Shown: positions 25,491 through 37,558, counted from the first letter of the stretch. The stretch is 64,000 nt of DNA from Liolophura sinensis (GCF_032854445.1 NC_088302.1:18283338-18347337); one strand, 5' to 3'. The notes: generated by a model from the sequence alone, not told the origin. Made by a program: numbers and translations.

Positions 25491-27829
25491 AACAATACTC
25501 TATGATACAGTCGTCTGGCTCGGGCTATCACATCTGCAATAAAACTTCCTCTAACGGGTCATGTCGGGATGGTGACTGCATGGTATTCATAACACTGGAC
25601 TGTTATTACCAGCTTATCATCGCGGCTTGCGCCATAAAAGTCTCCCTTCAGATCACGCTGTTCAAACCATGCATGCATGCACCCACATGCGGAGAACGCT
25701 CAGTGGGGACACCTCCCATCCAAGCCACCTCCACCCCAAACACATCAAAATACACATTCCCACAACTCAATGAATGGTGCAATCAGGCGCAAGTCCATAC
25801 ATCACGCAGTCGATCAATCGATATGTCACTATGTGATCATATTCCCCCTTTATTGTATCTGAACATTTCCTCCTCCAACCAAGAAGAGCCTTAAACTGCA
25901 TTCACTCCCATCCCTTCCGCACCAAAAGCTGACAGTAATCTGTCCAGTGCCTGTGAACATGGTGATGTAAGATCTCTAGAGTATCGAAATGGAGAATTAG
26001 ATATGTTAACCCAGCTTATATCTGTAATGTCTTCTATATTCCTGCTTTCTACCCCAATTCCTCAACCTTTTCGCATACGAAACAATATTTCAGCACAAAT
26101 TAATCACTTTTTGCATCTGATCTTTGGAGACAAAGATCCACTGGTTGGGTCTGTATATTTCATGACTACTCAAGAAGAACAATTTATTAGTCTACACAGA
26201 TAAATGCACTTGGAATATGTTTAAATAAACACCTTGCAAACATGCTAAAATGTAGATGAATTACAGTAATAATACTTTGATTGAGGGCATTTCGAGTTAC
26301 ACAAGAAGAGTTGTTTTTACTGGACCTTACAGTCTCAGTGCAGGTACAACAGTGTCACATGACACAGAGACACTAGTACTCAACTTTATTCTGTGCTTCA
26401 TGCAAGCGAAATCTGCTAAGTTTGCCAGTTTCAAGATCGTTGGGAAATCGTAAGTAATCAACTCTGATCCAGTTTTAGAATACTGAAAACAAAAATGTCA
26501 TTTGTCATGGCCTGTTAATAAGTTTTCTGCGGTGCTTAAAAGCACTCCCACACTAAATAATTTCCAACCCAAATATGCTTTCTCTCGGAATGATCAAAGT
26601 TCCAATCTCAGATGACATTTAGAGGCACATCATAATTCTCTTGTTTCACGGACCGACAGTACAAACAATCAAGATTGAAGAACAGCAGTTGACTGCAGTC
26701 AACCAATGCAACCAGAGCCTCTCCCAACAGAAAGCACCGGACCTTTCAGAGGCCATCAGGTTGGGTAGACGTTAGATCGTCTGCTTCGGGGGCAAAAAAA
26801 ATTGGTCTGTGAAAAATGGCAATACTTTTGAACTGTCGCTCAGCATGTTTGATCTCTATCTCCTATGAAGTGATGGACATGTAAGTGCCTACATAGTAGC
26901 CTGTTACACTCTATGAACACCAGATATAAATTGCCAATACTGGATTATCAAACACATTTAAGAAACACATTTCATTGGCATGCCTGGCGGCTGCAGGCGT
27001 TATATTCTAGATGGGAGGCTTTGAAGTTTAATACGTCCGGTTGCTCCATAAAGAGATGCCATTTGATGGTTAAGTTCGCCCTAGGCTACTGTTTTCTACT
27101 TGGTAATAGGATGGAAACTGCTGTCAGTGCTCTGCTCAAATGGCACATCATCCTATCATTGTAAGGATTTGCAATACCAATGAAACAGCTATAAAATGGC
27201 TAATTTTCTACGACTATATAAATACTCCTCAGAGAATCCTTATTTTATTGTGCCAAAAACACATTGTCAAGTCCTCATGAAAATTTCTAAATCAAATACA
27301 CCATTTAGGTGTACATGTATATTGTTTTTAAATGTGTTTGGCTTCAAACTGCAAATGAATGTTATTTCTAAGCAAGCAACAGTGATGTCGTTCAAAACCA
27401 ATAATAGAGAATATAACTTTCTCTCCCTTGTCAAAATATTTTTGAGCGGCCAGATTTCACGAATCCATTATATTATAACAAAACAAAACTTCCAACAAAA
27501 CAAACCATCCACTGTCTTTTAGACAAAAGTAAGCCAACATAGTGGCAAAATCCAGATAAATAATGACAATTCAGTCTTAAAGAAGTCAAAACTAAAGAAA
27601 AATCCAAAAATATAGCAGGTTAAAAAAAAACAGAAAGAAAGAGGTTGTAAACCTACATTAAGAGGTGCATGGAATTGACTAAAACAAGGCAAGGAAATCT
27701 ACCAGAAGAAATTAATTGAATCAAATTGTCTCTCAGACTCGAGTCAGTTCAGGATGTCACCCTTTACACAAATTAAAGAAACGTCAATTGTTTTTTTTTT
27801 TTTTCCCCTTAATTTTTTTTTTCCTCATC
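25491..27829. other. Unique non-coding DNA
   Basis: No gene was recognised. A 130-codon open frame at 25502-25894 has no domain that I know and no codon pattern that stands out. The rest is AT-rich with a T-run near 27790. Confidence 0.45.
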
Positions 27830-28060
27830 TGGCAGTCTTCCAAGGCATTTAATTTCGGTGAAGGCACAGAGCAATTGGACTAATTTAATGCTGGGTGCAT
27901 TTTGTAATAAGCCAGACGGTTTGATCAGGAAATTGAACTGCCCTTCTCCCCTCACCGCACGGGTCAGCTGATCTTGGGTGCACCAGACGTAGCGCCCCCA
28001 AGGCTGGAGAAGCCAGCGGCGAAAAACAGACAGCCCTTGCTAGCAGAGTGTTCATGAAAA
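27830..28060. promoter_or_regulatory. Candidate conserved non-coding / regulatory block C
   Basis: Several homeodomain-like cores cluster here (ATTTAATTTCGG, GCAATTGGACTAATTTAATG, TGTAATAAGC), followed by a GC-rich stretch ending near 28022. No continuous reading frame is present. Enhancer function is a guess from motif density. Confidence 0.25.
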
Positions 28061-28983
28061 GGAAAAAAAATGTCCAACAGAACTCAGCACCCAGAGACTC
28101 ACAATATTTGTGTTGACCGGGGACTTAACTCACTGAGGTGGCTTTTGACAGCTCCCAACAGTAATGGAGTCCACAGATTTACTGCGGTGGACATAGAACC
28201 AGTGCAAGAAGCCCAGTGCCAACATGACCCACGACCAAAACGTACAGCGACGGAAAATGAAGATGGGTAAAATGTAGAGGTAGTTTTACTGTCAATTTGT
28301 CCTCACCTTGGCTTTTTGCTGGGCCAAAGATCTTTGGGTAAGACAAGGTAAATATTAGCACATCAGCGGGGATTACTGCTAACACTCCATTATCTCTAAA
28401 AGACACTGGTGCTTTGTATACAAACCACTCAAACAGGCTTTGTCACAATCTATTGATCTTTACATCCTTTGAAACTTAACTCTTCACTCTTAACTGCATC
28501 ACAGGCTTCTGATGTCCACTCCATATACAAACTGCCCTACCAATTAAACGATTCTTCAATCCAGGCTACATAAAACACTCCTGGTCAAAAAACATTTTAC
28601 ACTGCTAATATAATAACACATACCTGAATCAAAATCCATGAGCCTTAATATATGAATGATTTTTTCATGTTTTACCATACACATATTTTTCTGAATCAAA
28701 GTTTGAAAGACAATTTTTCCAAGGACCTAAATTACCTAAATGTGCTGAGCAGATAAAAGAAAAATGTATCTCTGACTGTACAGATGACTGTTAATCATAG
28801 AGACTAAAACCAGATCGAGCAGCAATGACAGTGCTATTGTTGGCAAATGATCACAAAAACTGGTGAATTCTGGCTGCTTATAAATTTACCTCAGGGTTTT
28901 ATGCTAATTGTTCATATCACCAATACCAATTGTCAGTTATCATCATTACTCTAAGAAAAAAACTTCATGCTGCAAAATGGCAT
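28061..28983. other. Unique non-coding DNA
   Basis: I see no gene or repeat here. Short open frames are within chance expectation. Confidence 0.5.
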
Positions 28984-29153
28984 TGATTTATTTATTTATT
29001 TGATTGCTGTTTTACACCGTACTCAAGAATATTTCACTTATGTGACGGCTGCCAGCATTATGGTGGGAGGAAAGCGGGCAAAGCCCAGTGGAAACCCACG
29101 AACATCCGCAGGTTGCTTGCAGACCTTCTCACATACGGCTGGAGAGGAAGCGA
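28984..29153 (-). mobile_element. SINE copy, 5'-truncated
   Basis: On the minus strand this copy has the (ATTT)n tail, CACCGTACTCAAGAATATTT, GCATTATGGTGGGAGGAAAG and CATCCGCAGGTTGCTTGCAG. The head is lost after GGCTGGAGAGGAAGC. Confidence 0.9.
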
Positions 29154-29210
29154 CAAAATGGCGTTGTATGGCAGTGTTATGAACTGTATTGAAAAGAATT
29201 CATGAATTAA

Positions 29211-29799
29211 AGGAGAAGAAAAGATGAAAATGATGCCAAAATTAGATGAAAAAGAGTCAAAACTTATTTGCAAATATGATCTTTAATATTTTCTTTGGAC
29301 TTTTTTTTCAAGAGATAAGGGTATTTGAAAATATTTTGTATCGTGGGTATTTGGTACCAACTTTTCGCATTTATCGTTGTTGCATAATAATGTTTTGAAA
29401 TAAGGATGTGAAGCTTGTCTAATAAATTTATTTGAATGTAAATTTGTTTGTTTATATCGCAACAGATGCATTTAACCTAAATTAAGATAATATTTATGAA
29501 CATATTAAAAATATAAACATAATCCAAATTGAGGTTTAATGCATTTGTTAGCTGAAAAGAACAAATTCTAGTGCAAAAATTTTTATCAGACCTGTGTCAC
29601 CACCGTCATTTATGACATATTAAACAAAGTCTATACATAACGAAGGGTGGTCCCAAATACCCACCGTAAAAAATTATTTTCAAGTGTCTTTTTCCCCTTA
29701 AGGAAAAATCAGAAAAAATATTGAAGACCACATTTAGGAATAACTTTTCGCACTCCTTCAACTGAACTTTCAACTGTCATTTTTATGTTTTCTCCACCT
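29211..29799. mobile_element. Foldback element with TTAA flanks and about 150-bp imperfect inverted repeats
   Basis: The left end AGGAGAAGAAAAGATGAAAA pairs with the right end TTTTTATGTTTTCTCCACCT. TTAA lies outside both (29207-29210 and 29800-29803). The arms (about 29211-29359 and 29648-29799) remain alignable along their length. The innermost match is GTGGGTATTTGGTACC against GGTCCCAAATACCCAC. About 290 bp lies between the arms, with no transposase. It shares terminal bases with the MITE at 52.9 kb and is probably a non-autonomous piggyBac-type element. Confidence 0.7.
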
Positions 29800-29803
29800 T
29801 TAA

Positions 29804-31128
29804 AATAAAAACAAAGCCAGTGACATTCAGCCCTCACAGCCACGTGTACCTAAGGGCCGAATATATCTAAAAACAAGTTCATCAAGCTCTGCATATCACA
29901 GTGGGTGTAAATTATCAGATACCACAATATGAACTGATGTAACAAGTTGTGCCAGAATTAAATGTATTCAGTCAATATCAGTTTGCGTAAGCAACTCAAA
30001 TGAAAAGAGTCCCAGTGTGAACATTATCTGGCAATCTTGTGTTCGTCTGAGGCCTTAGGGCAGTGTTTCACCTACCCCAAGTCTGTTCTGTCCCACCAAG
30101 ACATACCTACTCTCAAAACAGACTCTGGTGTGAATGGAGGCCATGATGCTCAAATATGTATAAAAAAGTGGCTGCCTCGAATTTTCAAGTTGGAGTTACA
30201 ACCTGTGTTTATCAGCGTTAAACATGTCTGCCAATTTCACACCAGACATTTTGTCACCTAGAGATGGCAGAGGCGTAAGTTCTCAATGGAGACTGCATGC
30301 CACCCACGCCCACTAGTTAATGCAAAATCTCTGTAGCCCTCTTCCAACCAATGAGCATAGCCCCTTGGCTGTCTGCGACAAGTCTCTTGGAAGTAATTCC
30401 CCTCCTAAACTATACATGCAACAAAACGTGCACCTAAATGACAGAACAAGCGAGACAGATTCTGACAGCAAGTTTGCACAAAACTTTTCTCATTAATTAA
30501 TAATCATAAATAGCGTGGTGCAACTCTTAAAAATGAATTGATTTGGAATATAATAACAGCCAGCAATAACCAACCTTAAACTTGGGCATGGGCTGGACTT
30601 GCACTCAGACCATTACTACATAACTATTTAATTATACAGCCACATTCTCTACAAAAATTCATGCGCATAAAGAAACATATTTCAAAAAAAAAATATTTAA
30701 GATGCTCAAAATGGGTGAGATTTATGGATGGAAGAAAGTGGAGTGAATGCCCCAGGTAAACCATCCAGTCAACCATCCAGTCACTGACAGACTTTCTCAC
30801 ATACTTGTCAAGTACAAACTTCCCCACGACATTGATGGAAGACAATTAGGTGATCTGTAACTAGTATGATTTAAGGCCACCATTATTGGCTGGTCCGAAG
30901 GTCCCAAGAACAGTAAGAGCTACAACATCAACCAATTTCCAGCGCAAGACCAGCAGATGCTGGCAGTTCCAATCGATATTTTTGATCATCTCTATCTTGT
31001 TTTTAATTATTTATTTTTTCTCTTTGCTTCTAGTACATGGGTATTACGTCTTTCAATTACTCTCTTCAATCATGCTGCCTGGTAATCCCCTTAATACATG
31101 CTGGAATTAAGCCAGGTTTATGATTACA
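29804..31128. other. Unique non-coding DNA
   Basis: No gene or recognised element was seen. The sequence is AT-rich with scattered short open frames. Confidence 0.5.
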
Positions 31129-31275
31129 GGGGCCATTTTCACAAAAACTTCTTATGTCATATTTTTTGTGACTTTTTTCGTAAAAGACGTCTAGGTTATA
31201 CTGCCATAAGGGGGCATTCATTTATGACAAAAAGTTACAAAAAATTGATTTATAAAGTTTTGTGAAAGAGGACCA
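31129..31275. mobile_element. Foldback MITE of about 147 bp
   Basis: The left end GGGGCCATTTTCACAAAAAC pairs with the right end GTTTTGTGAAAGAGGACC. The arms continue inward (TATTTTTTGTGACTTTTTTC against GACAAAAAGTTACAAAAAAT), so most of the element can fold on itself. It has no coding capacity and the superfamily was not determined. Confidence 0.65.
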
Positions 31276-31796
31276 AGGACTGGAAGAACTGGCAGAGGCC
31301 AGAGGAATCATTTTTCATAATATATAGATATATAATTCAAATTTAACATATGAAACTGTATACAAGACTGATCTTGACCTGTTTGTCAAACTTTGTATTG
31401 TATTGACAACACCAGGATTATCCTATTTGATCTGTCAACTGTGTTAATCATAAAGGGTTAAATTCAAGTCAGTGCTGGCCGCTTCTGGTTTCATGATGTT
31501 AAGCGACCACTGACCATATACTGTATATAATCATGACTTTATACAGCTGACCCTCAGGGTCCCTGAGGAGAACAAAAGTTTGAAACTGCAGCTGGAATAC
31601 AACGATGTAGAAATCTGAGAAGGTTTCCTTTGTTTTTTCTTATATCAACTCTCCGCATCAGAACAATCAACTTTCTCTTCTATGATACCTTAACCGGCTG
31701 TGATCATAAAAAATACTGCATGAATTTAATAAATTCAACTTGGTGTAAACGATAGTATCAAACAATATCTTGTGTACAGCAAATTAATAGACTGAG

Positions 31797-32112
31797 TGAG
31801 TGCTTGGAGTTTAATGTCGTACTCAACAATTTTTCAGTCATATGACGACGAAGGAATCATTAGTGTGTATGTACGTGTAATGTGCCTCCTTGTTGCAGGA
31901 CGAATTTCCACCGCTTTTTTACCTTGTGCTGCGTCACTGAGAGAACTTACTCAAGTACATGTTAGCCGCCCTGCCCAAGCCATTACACTGATACGGGTCA
32001 ACCAGTCGTTGCACTTTCCTCTTCACGCTGAACGCCAAGTGAGGAAGTTACAACTTCCTCTTTTAAAGTCTTAGGTGTGACTCGACCCAGGATTGATCCT
32101 GGATCTACTGCT
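31797..32112. mobile_element. Dispersed repeat family B, copy 1 (about 315 bp)
   Basis: It starts GTGCTTGGAGTTTAATGTCG and contains TTTTTCAGTCATATGACGAC, CCATTACACTGATACGGGTC, TTCCTCTTTTAAAGTCTTAG and GATTGATCCTGGATCTACTG. Two more copies lie at 35.7 and 37.3 kb. A B-box-like GGTTCGATCCC in copy 2 makes a SINE possible, but no A box or tail was identified, so class and strand are open. Confidence 0.7.
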
Positions 32113-32299
32113 CCCGAAGCGGACCAAATTAATAGAAGTGAAACATTTTGCAATTCTGCTCATTCAATGTATTATTCATTCACTAAGTCACAAAGTATTT
32201 ATACACAAAAGAAACACCTTCAAGCTAAATGCACCTGAAATCATAAAAAAAAAGTATCTTCTAATCTAATTTTAATATGTTTTCTGCATGCTTTACTAA

Positions 32300-32557
32300 T
32301 TTATTGCATCTATGTTTTATGCCGTACTGAAGAAAATTTCACTTATACAACGACAGCCGCCGTTATGGGGAGAGGAAACCAAGGGGAGAGGAAACCGAGG
32401 GGAGGGGAAACCGGGCAGAGCTCGAGGGAAACACATGCGCATCCAGAGGTTGCTTGGCCGGAGAGGAGGCAAGCATGAGCTGGACTTGAACTCACAGCAA
32501 CCACACTGGTCCAATGCCCCATGCTGGCATGCTAACCACCTCTGCCAAGGAGGCCCC
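32300..32557 (-). mobile_element. SINE copy with head and an internal duplication
   Basis: On the minus strand this copy has body and head, ending at AGGCCCC. GAGGAAACC-type segments occur three times in a row at about 32370-32415, a local 18-bp expansion not seen in other copies. A B-box-like GGACTTGAACTC is at 32481-32492. Confidence 0.88.
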
Positions 32558-32570
32558 ATTTTCTAAATGA

Positions 32571-32609
32571 TTTATTTATTTATTTCATTGGTGTTTTACG
32601 CCGTCTTAT
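32571..32609 (-). mobile_element. SINE 3' end fragment
   Basis: This is a short tail and terminal body piece: TTTATTTATTTCATTGGTGT and TTTTACGCCGT, immediately after the head of another copy. It is a second, truncated insertion. Confidence 0.7.
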
Positions 32610-33202
32610 CTGCTTGAGGATGCAAAAATGTATGTCCACAAGTGACCTTATGGATAAAAGGCAAGAGTGTGCAAACACATGCCGTATGCTCAAGGTAGGA
32701 AATTAGTTATCAGTTTCTGTTATATCCAATTAGCATGCCACAAGCCTGTCTACATAAGGTAAAAATGCATTCTGTTGGTCCACTGGTTGAAGACTGATTT
32801 TTTTCTTGATTTCATTGATGATGGCTAAAATATATCCTCTTAAAGTCCTTGGAACAGAGCCAAATGACAGTGGAAATGGACAATAACACTAAATCGGTCA
32901 CAGGAAAATCTCTGCCACATCTTCATTATTCAGTTCACCAGTACTGAACACTAACCAGCCAACCATATCAACAAATCAAAATGCACATCATCAACACATG
33001 AATTATACATGTTTGTACATAGACTATAAGGCTCCCCACGGTTCTGCAATTAGCAAAATGAAGATCCCCCTCTTTCATCAACTTCAATAATTCATAGACC
33101 AGTTAAGAGTACTTAATCCCCATCAGATGTCAGTTTTAATCTTCTCAGGTAATAAATCTGATTGACATGCTACCAACAGATGCCCTGAAGCCAATTTAAC
33201 AT
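32610..33202. other. Unique non-coding DNA
   Basis: I see no gene or repeat. Confidence 0.5.
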
Positions 33203-33424
33203 TACAGTAATTCTTCAACCCTTTTCGCATGTTTGCAACGTGTATACTGAACCATATTCTGGGAGGTTTATTTTGCGTGAACTGATAAAATTAAACTTTG
33301 TGTGAAGCCCTGAAATTGGCCAACCTAACTAATTTAGTTTTGTCTCCAAAAACAAATGAAAAAGGTGCATATATTGCACTGAAAGCTGCTCTTTCATATG
33401 CGAAAAGGTTGAGAAATTAGGGTA
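33203..33424. mobile_element. MITE copy 2 of the GTAATTCTTCAAC family, best preserved
   Basis: The left end TACAGTAATTCTTCAACCCT continues into TTTCGCATG, and the right end CATATGCGAAAAGGTTGAGA continues into AATTAGGGTA. This gives inverted repeats of about 28 bp with few mismatches. TA is at both extremes. The interior matches copies at 15.6 and 48.9 kb (GAAATTGGCCAACCTAACTA, TTGCACTGAAAG). No transposase is present. Confidence 0.8.
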
Positions 33425-34746
33425 GGCGCATGAAATGTAAACAGAATTATATCAACTTAATTTGACAAACTTTGGATTTTTTTTCCATCAATGAAACCTA
33501 CATTTACTTTGAATAAAGGTCATCAGTCTGTATCAAAGAAAATAGTGCCTGACAAGTAAACAGAGTTATACCACAATCTGGATTCCTTTTCCATTAACAA
33601 AACCTATATTAACATTGAATAAAAGTCATCCATCTGTCTCAAAGGAAATTGTTTCTGATGTTTATGTGTAATTTAAAACACAGTCAAATACCAACTTACC
33701 TTTGACAGACCAGAATTCCTTTTCCATATGATGTGAAACTCGTTTACTTCAAATGAAGGTCATCCATTCTGTATTAAACAGAAAACAGTCCATAGCTAAC
33801 TTTCTCATAGCAAACAGAATATGAAATACAGCACTACCATATGCATGATTATATTGCCAAAAAGAATCATTAAACACTCTAATGGATTTTTCAGAAGTAG
33901 AGATAAGTCCTTGGCCAATGACGCTGCAAGCTCAAACCCAGCTCCCGAAGATTTTTCTGTGGATTTATATCGCATGGTTTGCTAGGTATCCGCAAGATAT
34001 CTTTGCCCTCTACCTGAATTGAACTCACCATAATTCTGAGTGGTATTGTCTAGGCAAGAGTATACTGCATAAACAATATAAAAGACATACAAGACATAAT
34101 TATTTTACTATCATATACCCTGTTAAGAATCAGAGACACTTCATGTGACCTATAACATCAAAGAATTATTCTTTGCCTGAAAGAATAAGATGGCTGCCTA
34201 AGTTGCCATGCTGATTTTTCAACAGATAAATATAACAGCAAGAACATCAAATGACTTCTAAAAGCAGATATTGCTGTATAATTATTAAAGCGAATACATC
34301 TGTAAATCTGATTATTGACTGAAATATTGTAGCTTACAACTGCCTTTTAGTTCACAGAACCTACAAAACCAGTAACTCAGGCCAAAAATATTTTCATTCA
34401 ATGATCGGAATCAATATATGAGAGAATAGAACTGCGTGATCAATCTTGAAATCTATTCAGGTAAGTCAAATCCATGTGTTGCTATGGGTACTATAATAAT
34501 AATAATAATAACTTTATTTACTGAAGGTAACTTGGTCAATTTGTACAAAACTGTTCTTCCCCAAGGCCTTCACAAAACAAAAAACAAAACAATACGTAGA
34601 AACATTCATACTGTGACAAACGACAAATATGACTGCCATCCAGCAACAGTTCTAATCAGCAGGTGAGACAGGGTGTAGTGCGATACGGCATAAAAACTGC
34701 TGCCCTTTAGATGTGACATAAAAAGATTTCATCACCAGCAATGATA
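33425..34746. other. Unique AT-rich non-coding DNA
   Basis: An (AAT)n microsatellite lies at about 34493-34511. The segments near 33440-33640 carry weakly similar pieces (AAACCTACATTTACTTTGAA, AAACCTATATTAACATTGAA), suggesting a diverged duplication. No gene was recognised. Confidence 0.45.
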
Positions 34747-34890
34747 CTTATTTATCTGACTGGTGTTTTTACACTGTACTCAAGAATATTTCACTTATAT
34801 GACCAGCATTTTGATGCGACGAAACCAGAGACTGGAGGAAACCCACGACCATCTGCAGTTTGGTGACAGACCTTCCAATGTACAGCCAGC
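34747..34890 (-). mobile_element. SINE copy, 5'-truncated with internal deletion
   Basis: CACTGTACTCAAGAATATTT, GGAGGAAACCCACGACCATC and CAGACCTTCCAATGTACAGC match the SINE body. About 20 bases are missing near the GGCGGCCAGCATT region. Confidence 0.8.
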
Positions 34891-35097
34891 AATAATAGCA
34901 TATGAGCCCAAATATGTAACATAACACTTTGCTGTTATTAGGCCAATGGGTCAAATGAAACAAAGGTACAATTTCTGGTTGACAATGGATGTGATAAACA
35001 CATGTGACAAGCCTGAAAAGGGCAAAGCTGGCATAAACCGCTGAATCCATCGTGTCACCTTTAACACCCTGTAATTTATGCTGGGAGTGTGTTGCCT

Positions 35098-35478
35098 CTC
35101 AGCCAATGAGAGTTGTTAAAACTGCTGACTTGTTTGTGTAAAATCGGAACCTACGTCCAACATTCCAACCTATTTCCCGATCGTCAAGCGGAAAATGAAC
35201 TGTACTGTTCGCTACCTTATGGGAAGAAGAGCTCTTTCGGAAGTGTACTAACTGCACTTCGGCGGTTTCCGACAGCAATTCTCCTTCTAACACAGAAGAT
35301 TTCAGTACTAGTTCTTGGGCAAAATGGAGTCGCCCACAGTGAATGTTGGTGCTGACTTTATTCATAACTTATTACCTAATAAGAGGTACATATTAGAATT
35401 TTTCTTACGGCATGCACATGCGAGGAAATACAGACTCTTTTCAATGGTATTTGATTGATATTTGAATTTTCTTCTCCT
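35098..35478. mobile_element. MITE of the AGGAGAAGAAAA/TTAA family, 5'-truncated
   Basis: It matches the internal MITE at 52.9 kb over about 380 bp (CTATTTCCCGATCGTCAAGC, TTTCAGTACTAGTTCTTGGG, CATGCACATGCGAGGAAATA, ATTTTCTTCTCCT). TTAA follows the right end at 35479-35482. The first 110 or so bases of the fuller copy are not recognisable here. Open frames of 80-88 codons on both strands within it are not conserved as genes. Confidence 0.8.
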
Positions 35479-35696
35479 TTAAAGGAAAACAATGGCTGCA
35501 TTTGTGAATAATGTTAAAAGCAATTAAATTCTGATGTGAATGAAGAGTAATTCAGATAGGTTGCAAACTTTTTACCCCACTGCCATTGTAAAGGCATTGA
35601 ATGAAATGAAGGTCAAAATTGCATTTAATTCTATGGATTTTCAGTAAAGAACAGACAGGCAATGCAAGAAACGTCTTAATTTCAATGTATGTATGT

Positions 35697-36011
35697 ATGT
35701 ATGCATGCTTGGGGGTTTAACGTCATAATAACCAGTTTTCAATGATATGACAAAGGGGCATCATTATAGGTGTGTGTCCATATATACTGTGTTTTCTTGT
35801 GGTACTTCTTGTAGTCCTGTCACTGAAGTATCATGCCTCAGACACCAGATATGGCATCCCACCCAGTCTCATTACACTGACACCTGGCCAACCAGTCCTG
35901 TTACTTGCTCTAACCTCTCAGTGCTGAGCTTCAAGCAAGGCAGCAACAAGTGCCACTTTTAAAGTCGTTTACATGATTCGGGTTCGATCCCGGGTCTCCT
36001 GGTTTCGAAAC
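35697..36011. mobile_element. Dispersed repeat family B, copy 2
   Basis: Matching blocks are GGGGGTTTAACGTCATAATA, ATTACACTGACACCTGGCCA, CCACTTTTAAAGTCG and GGGTTCGATCCCGGGTCTCC. The last resembles a polymerase III B box. A (TATG)n run precedes it at about 35684-35702. Confidence 0.7.
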
Positions 36012-36677
36012 ACACATCTTAATTTAACAACACTTTCAGGGTTTTCTGTTGGTCATTGGATAAGAATAGCCCAACAAGTCAAGGCCAATAGAATACTGGA
36101 ACAGTCATAAACCCAGAACAATACAAGCTTCAGTTCCATACCTGTTTTCCAAATGTCATCCTTTGGAACCACCATCAGAGAGAGTCAACAATCAATCGTG
36201 TACTTGTGTCGTAGAGATGACAAAGATTCTGTCCAACACTTGTGACATATGGCTACACGGCAAGTTTGAAGAATATCTCTAATGTCAGGGCTAACATTTT
36301 GTTAAATGTCAAGCCAATTATGAACTGCTTGGTTTCATACATTTCCAAGCAAAATCCAACAGAAGAGCTAATTCCATGGTGGTGTGATAGCAGAGTGATC
36401 AAATTTTTCCGTGATATGTACCACAAATATTTTATCAATATCCAGGGTGTATACAACAGAGACAATTTTCATGTCCACTGTGTCTGTAATTCTTTTCACA
36501 CAAAGCTATAATAATCTGAGTATAAAGGTAGGAATCTCTGCATGTCAATCCTTCATTTTTTTTCTCAACAATCTTTTATAGGATCTGCTTCAAACTTGCC
36601 AGGTAAGACAAACACCCAAGGAAGTGTAATATACATGTAGAGTATCTGAAATAACTATGTATTGGGTATGCAAATTT
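36012..36677. other. Unique non-coding DNA
   Basis: No gene was recognised. The frames of 89 codons (plus) and 70 codons (minus) overlap each other and have no known domain. Confidence 0.45.
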
Positions 36678-37288
36678 GGTAATGACAACGTCATAAACAC
36701 ACACAGTTCTAGTAATGACATTGTCATAAACAGACACAGTTCTAGTAATGACAATGTGATAAACAGACACAGTTCTAGTAATGACATTGTCATAAACAGA
36801 CACAGTTCTAGTAATGACATTGTCATAAACAGACACAGTTCTAGTAATGACATTGTCATAAACAGACACAGTTCTAGTAATGACAATGTGACAAACAGAC
36901 AAAGTTCTAGTAATGACAATGTCATAAACAGACACAGTTCTAGTAATGACAATGTCATAAACAGACACAATTCTGGTAATGACATTGTCATAAACAGACA
37001 CAGTTCTAGTAATGACAATGTGATAAACAGACAAAGTTCTAGTAATGACAATGTGATAAACAGACACAGTTCTAGTAATGACAATGTGATAAACAGACAC
37101 AATTCTGGTAATGACAATGTGATAAACAGACACAGTTCTAGTAATGACATTGTCATAAATAGACACAGTTCTAGTAATGACATTGTCATAAACAGACACA
37201 GTTCTAGTAATGACAATGTGATAAACAGACACAGTTCTAGAAATGACAATGTCATAAACAGACACAGTTCTAGTAATTACAATGTATG
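36678..37288. repeat. 33-bp minisatellite, about 18 units
   Basis: The unit is AGTTCTAGTAATGACAATGT followed by CATAAACAGACAC. Because 33 is a multiple of 3, frames stay open through the array: 210 codons on plus (repeat NRHSSSNDNVI) and 238 and 221 codons on minus. Many units contain ATGACAATGTCAT, an odd-centred palindrome. Overlapping frames on both strands and the absence of a non-repeat domain argue against a gene. Confidence 0.95.
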
Positions 37289-37327
37289 ACAAGACGAATG
37301 AACAGATGCTTGCAAGCAGATTTACGT

Positions 37328-37558
37328 TGACCTTAACAATTTGTTAGTCAAATGATAACAAGGAATTATCAGGTGTGTGTATGTATACCGTGTCTTCGTG
37401 TGTCCATGTCGCCAAAGTGCTGCTGCCACTGAGGTAACCATGCTCAGGACACCCAGCCAAATTTTACACCATGCTAACAAGTACCATTTTTAAAGTCTTT
37501 GGTATGATCTGATCCAGTTTTGATCCCAGATCTCTCGACATCGAGGCGGCCGCACTTC
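37328..37558. mobile_element. Dispersed repeat family B, copy 3, internally deleted
   Basis: TTTGTTAGTCAAATGATAAC, CCATTTTTAAAGTCTTTGGT and TTTTGATCCCAGATCTCTCG align with copies at 31.8 and 35.7 kb. The middle is shorter and more diverged. Confidence 0.6.

Noticed and set aside
25502-25894. 130-codon plus-strand frame as an exon
   Set aside because: No recognisable domain or compositional signal; left as unproven.
35099-35365. Frames of 88 (minus) and 80 (plus) codons
   Set aside because: Both lie inside a MITE copy; the related copy at 52.9 kb does not keep them open.
36576-37292. Open frames of 210-238 codons on both strands
   Set aside because: They follow from a 33-bp tandem unit without stops; both strands open at once argues against a gene.
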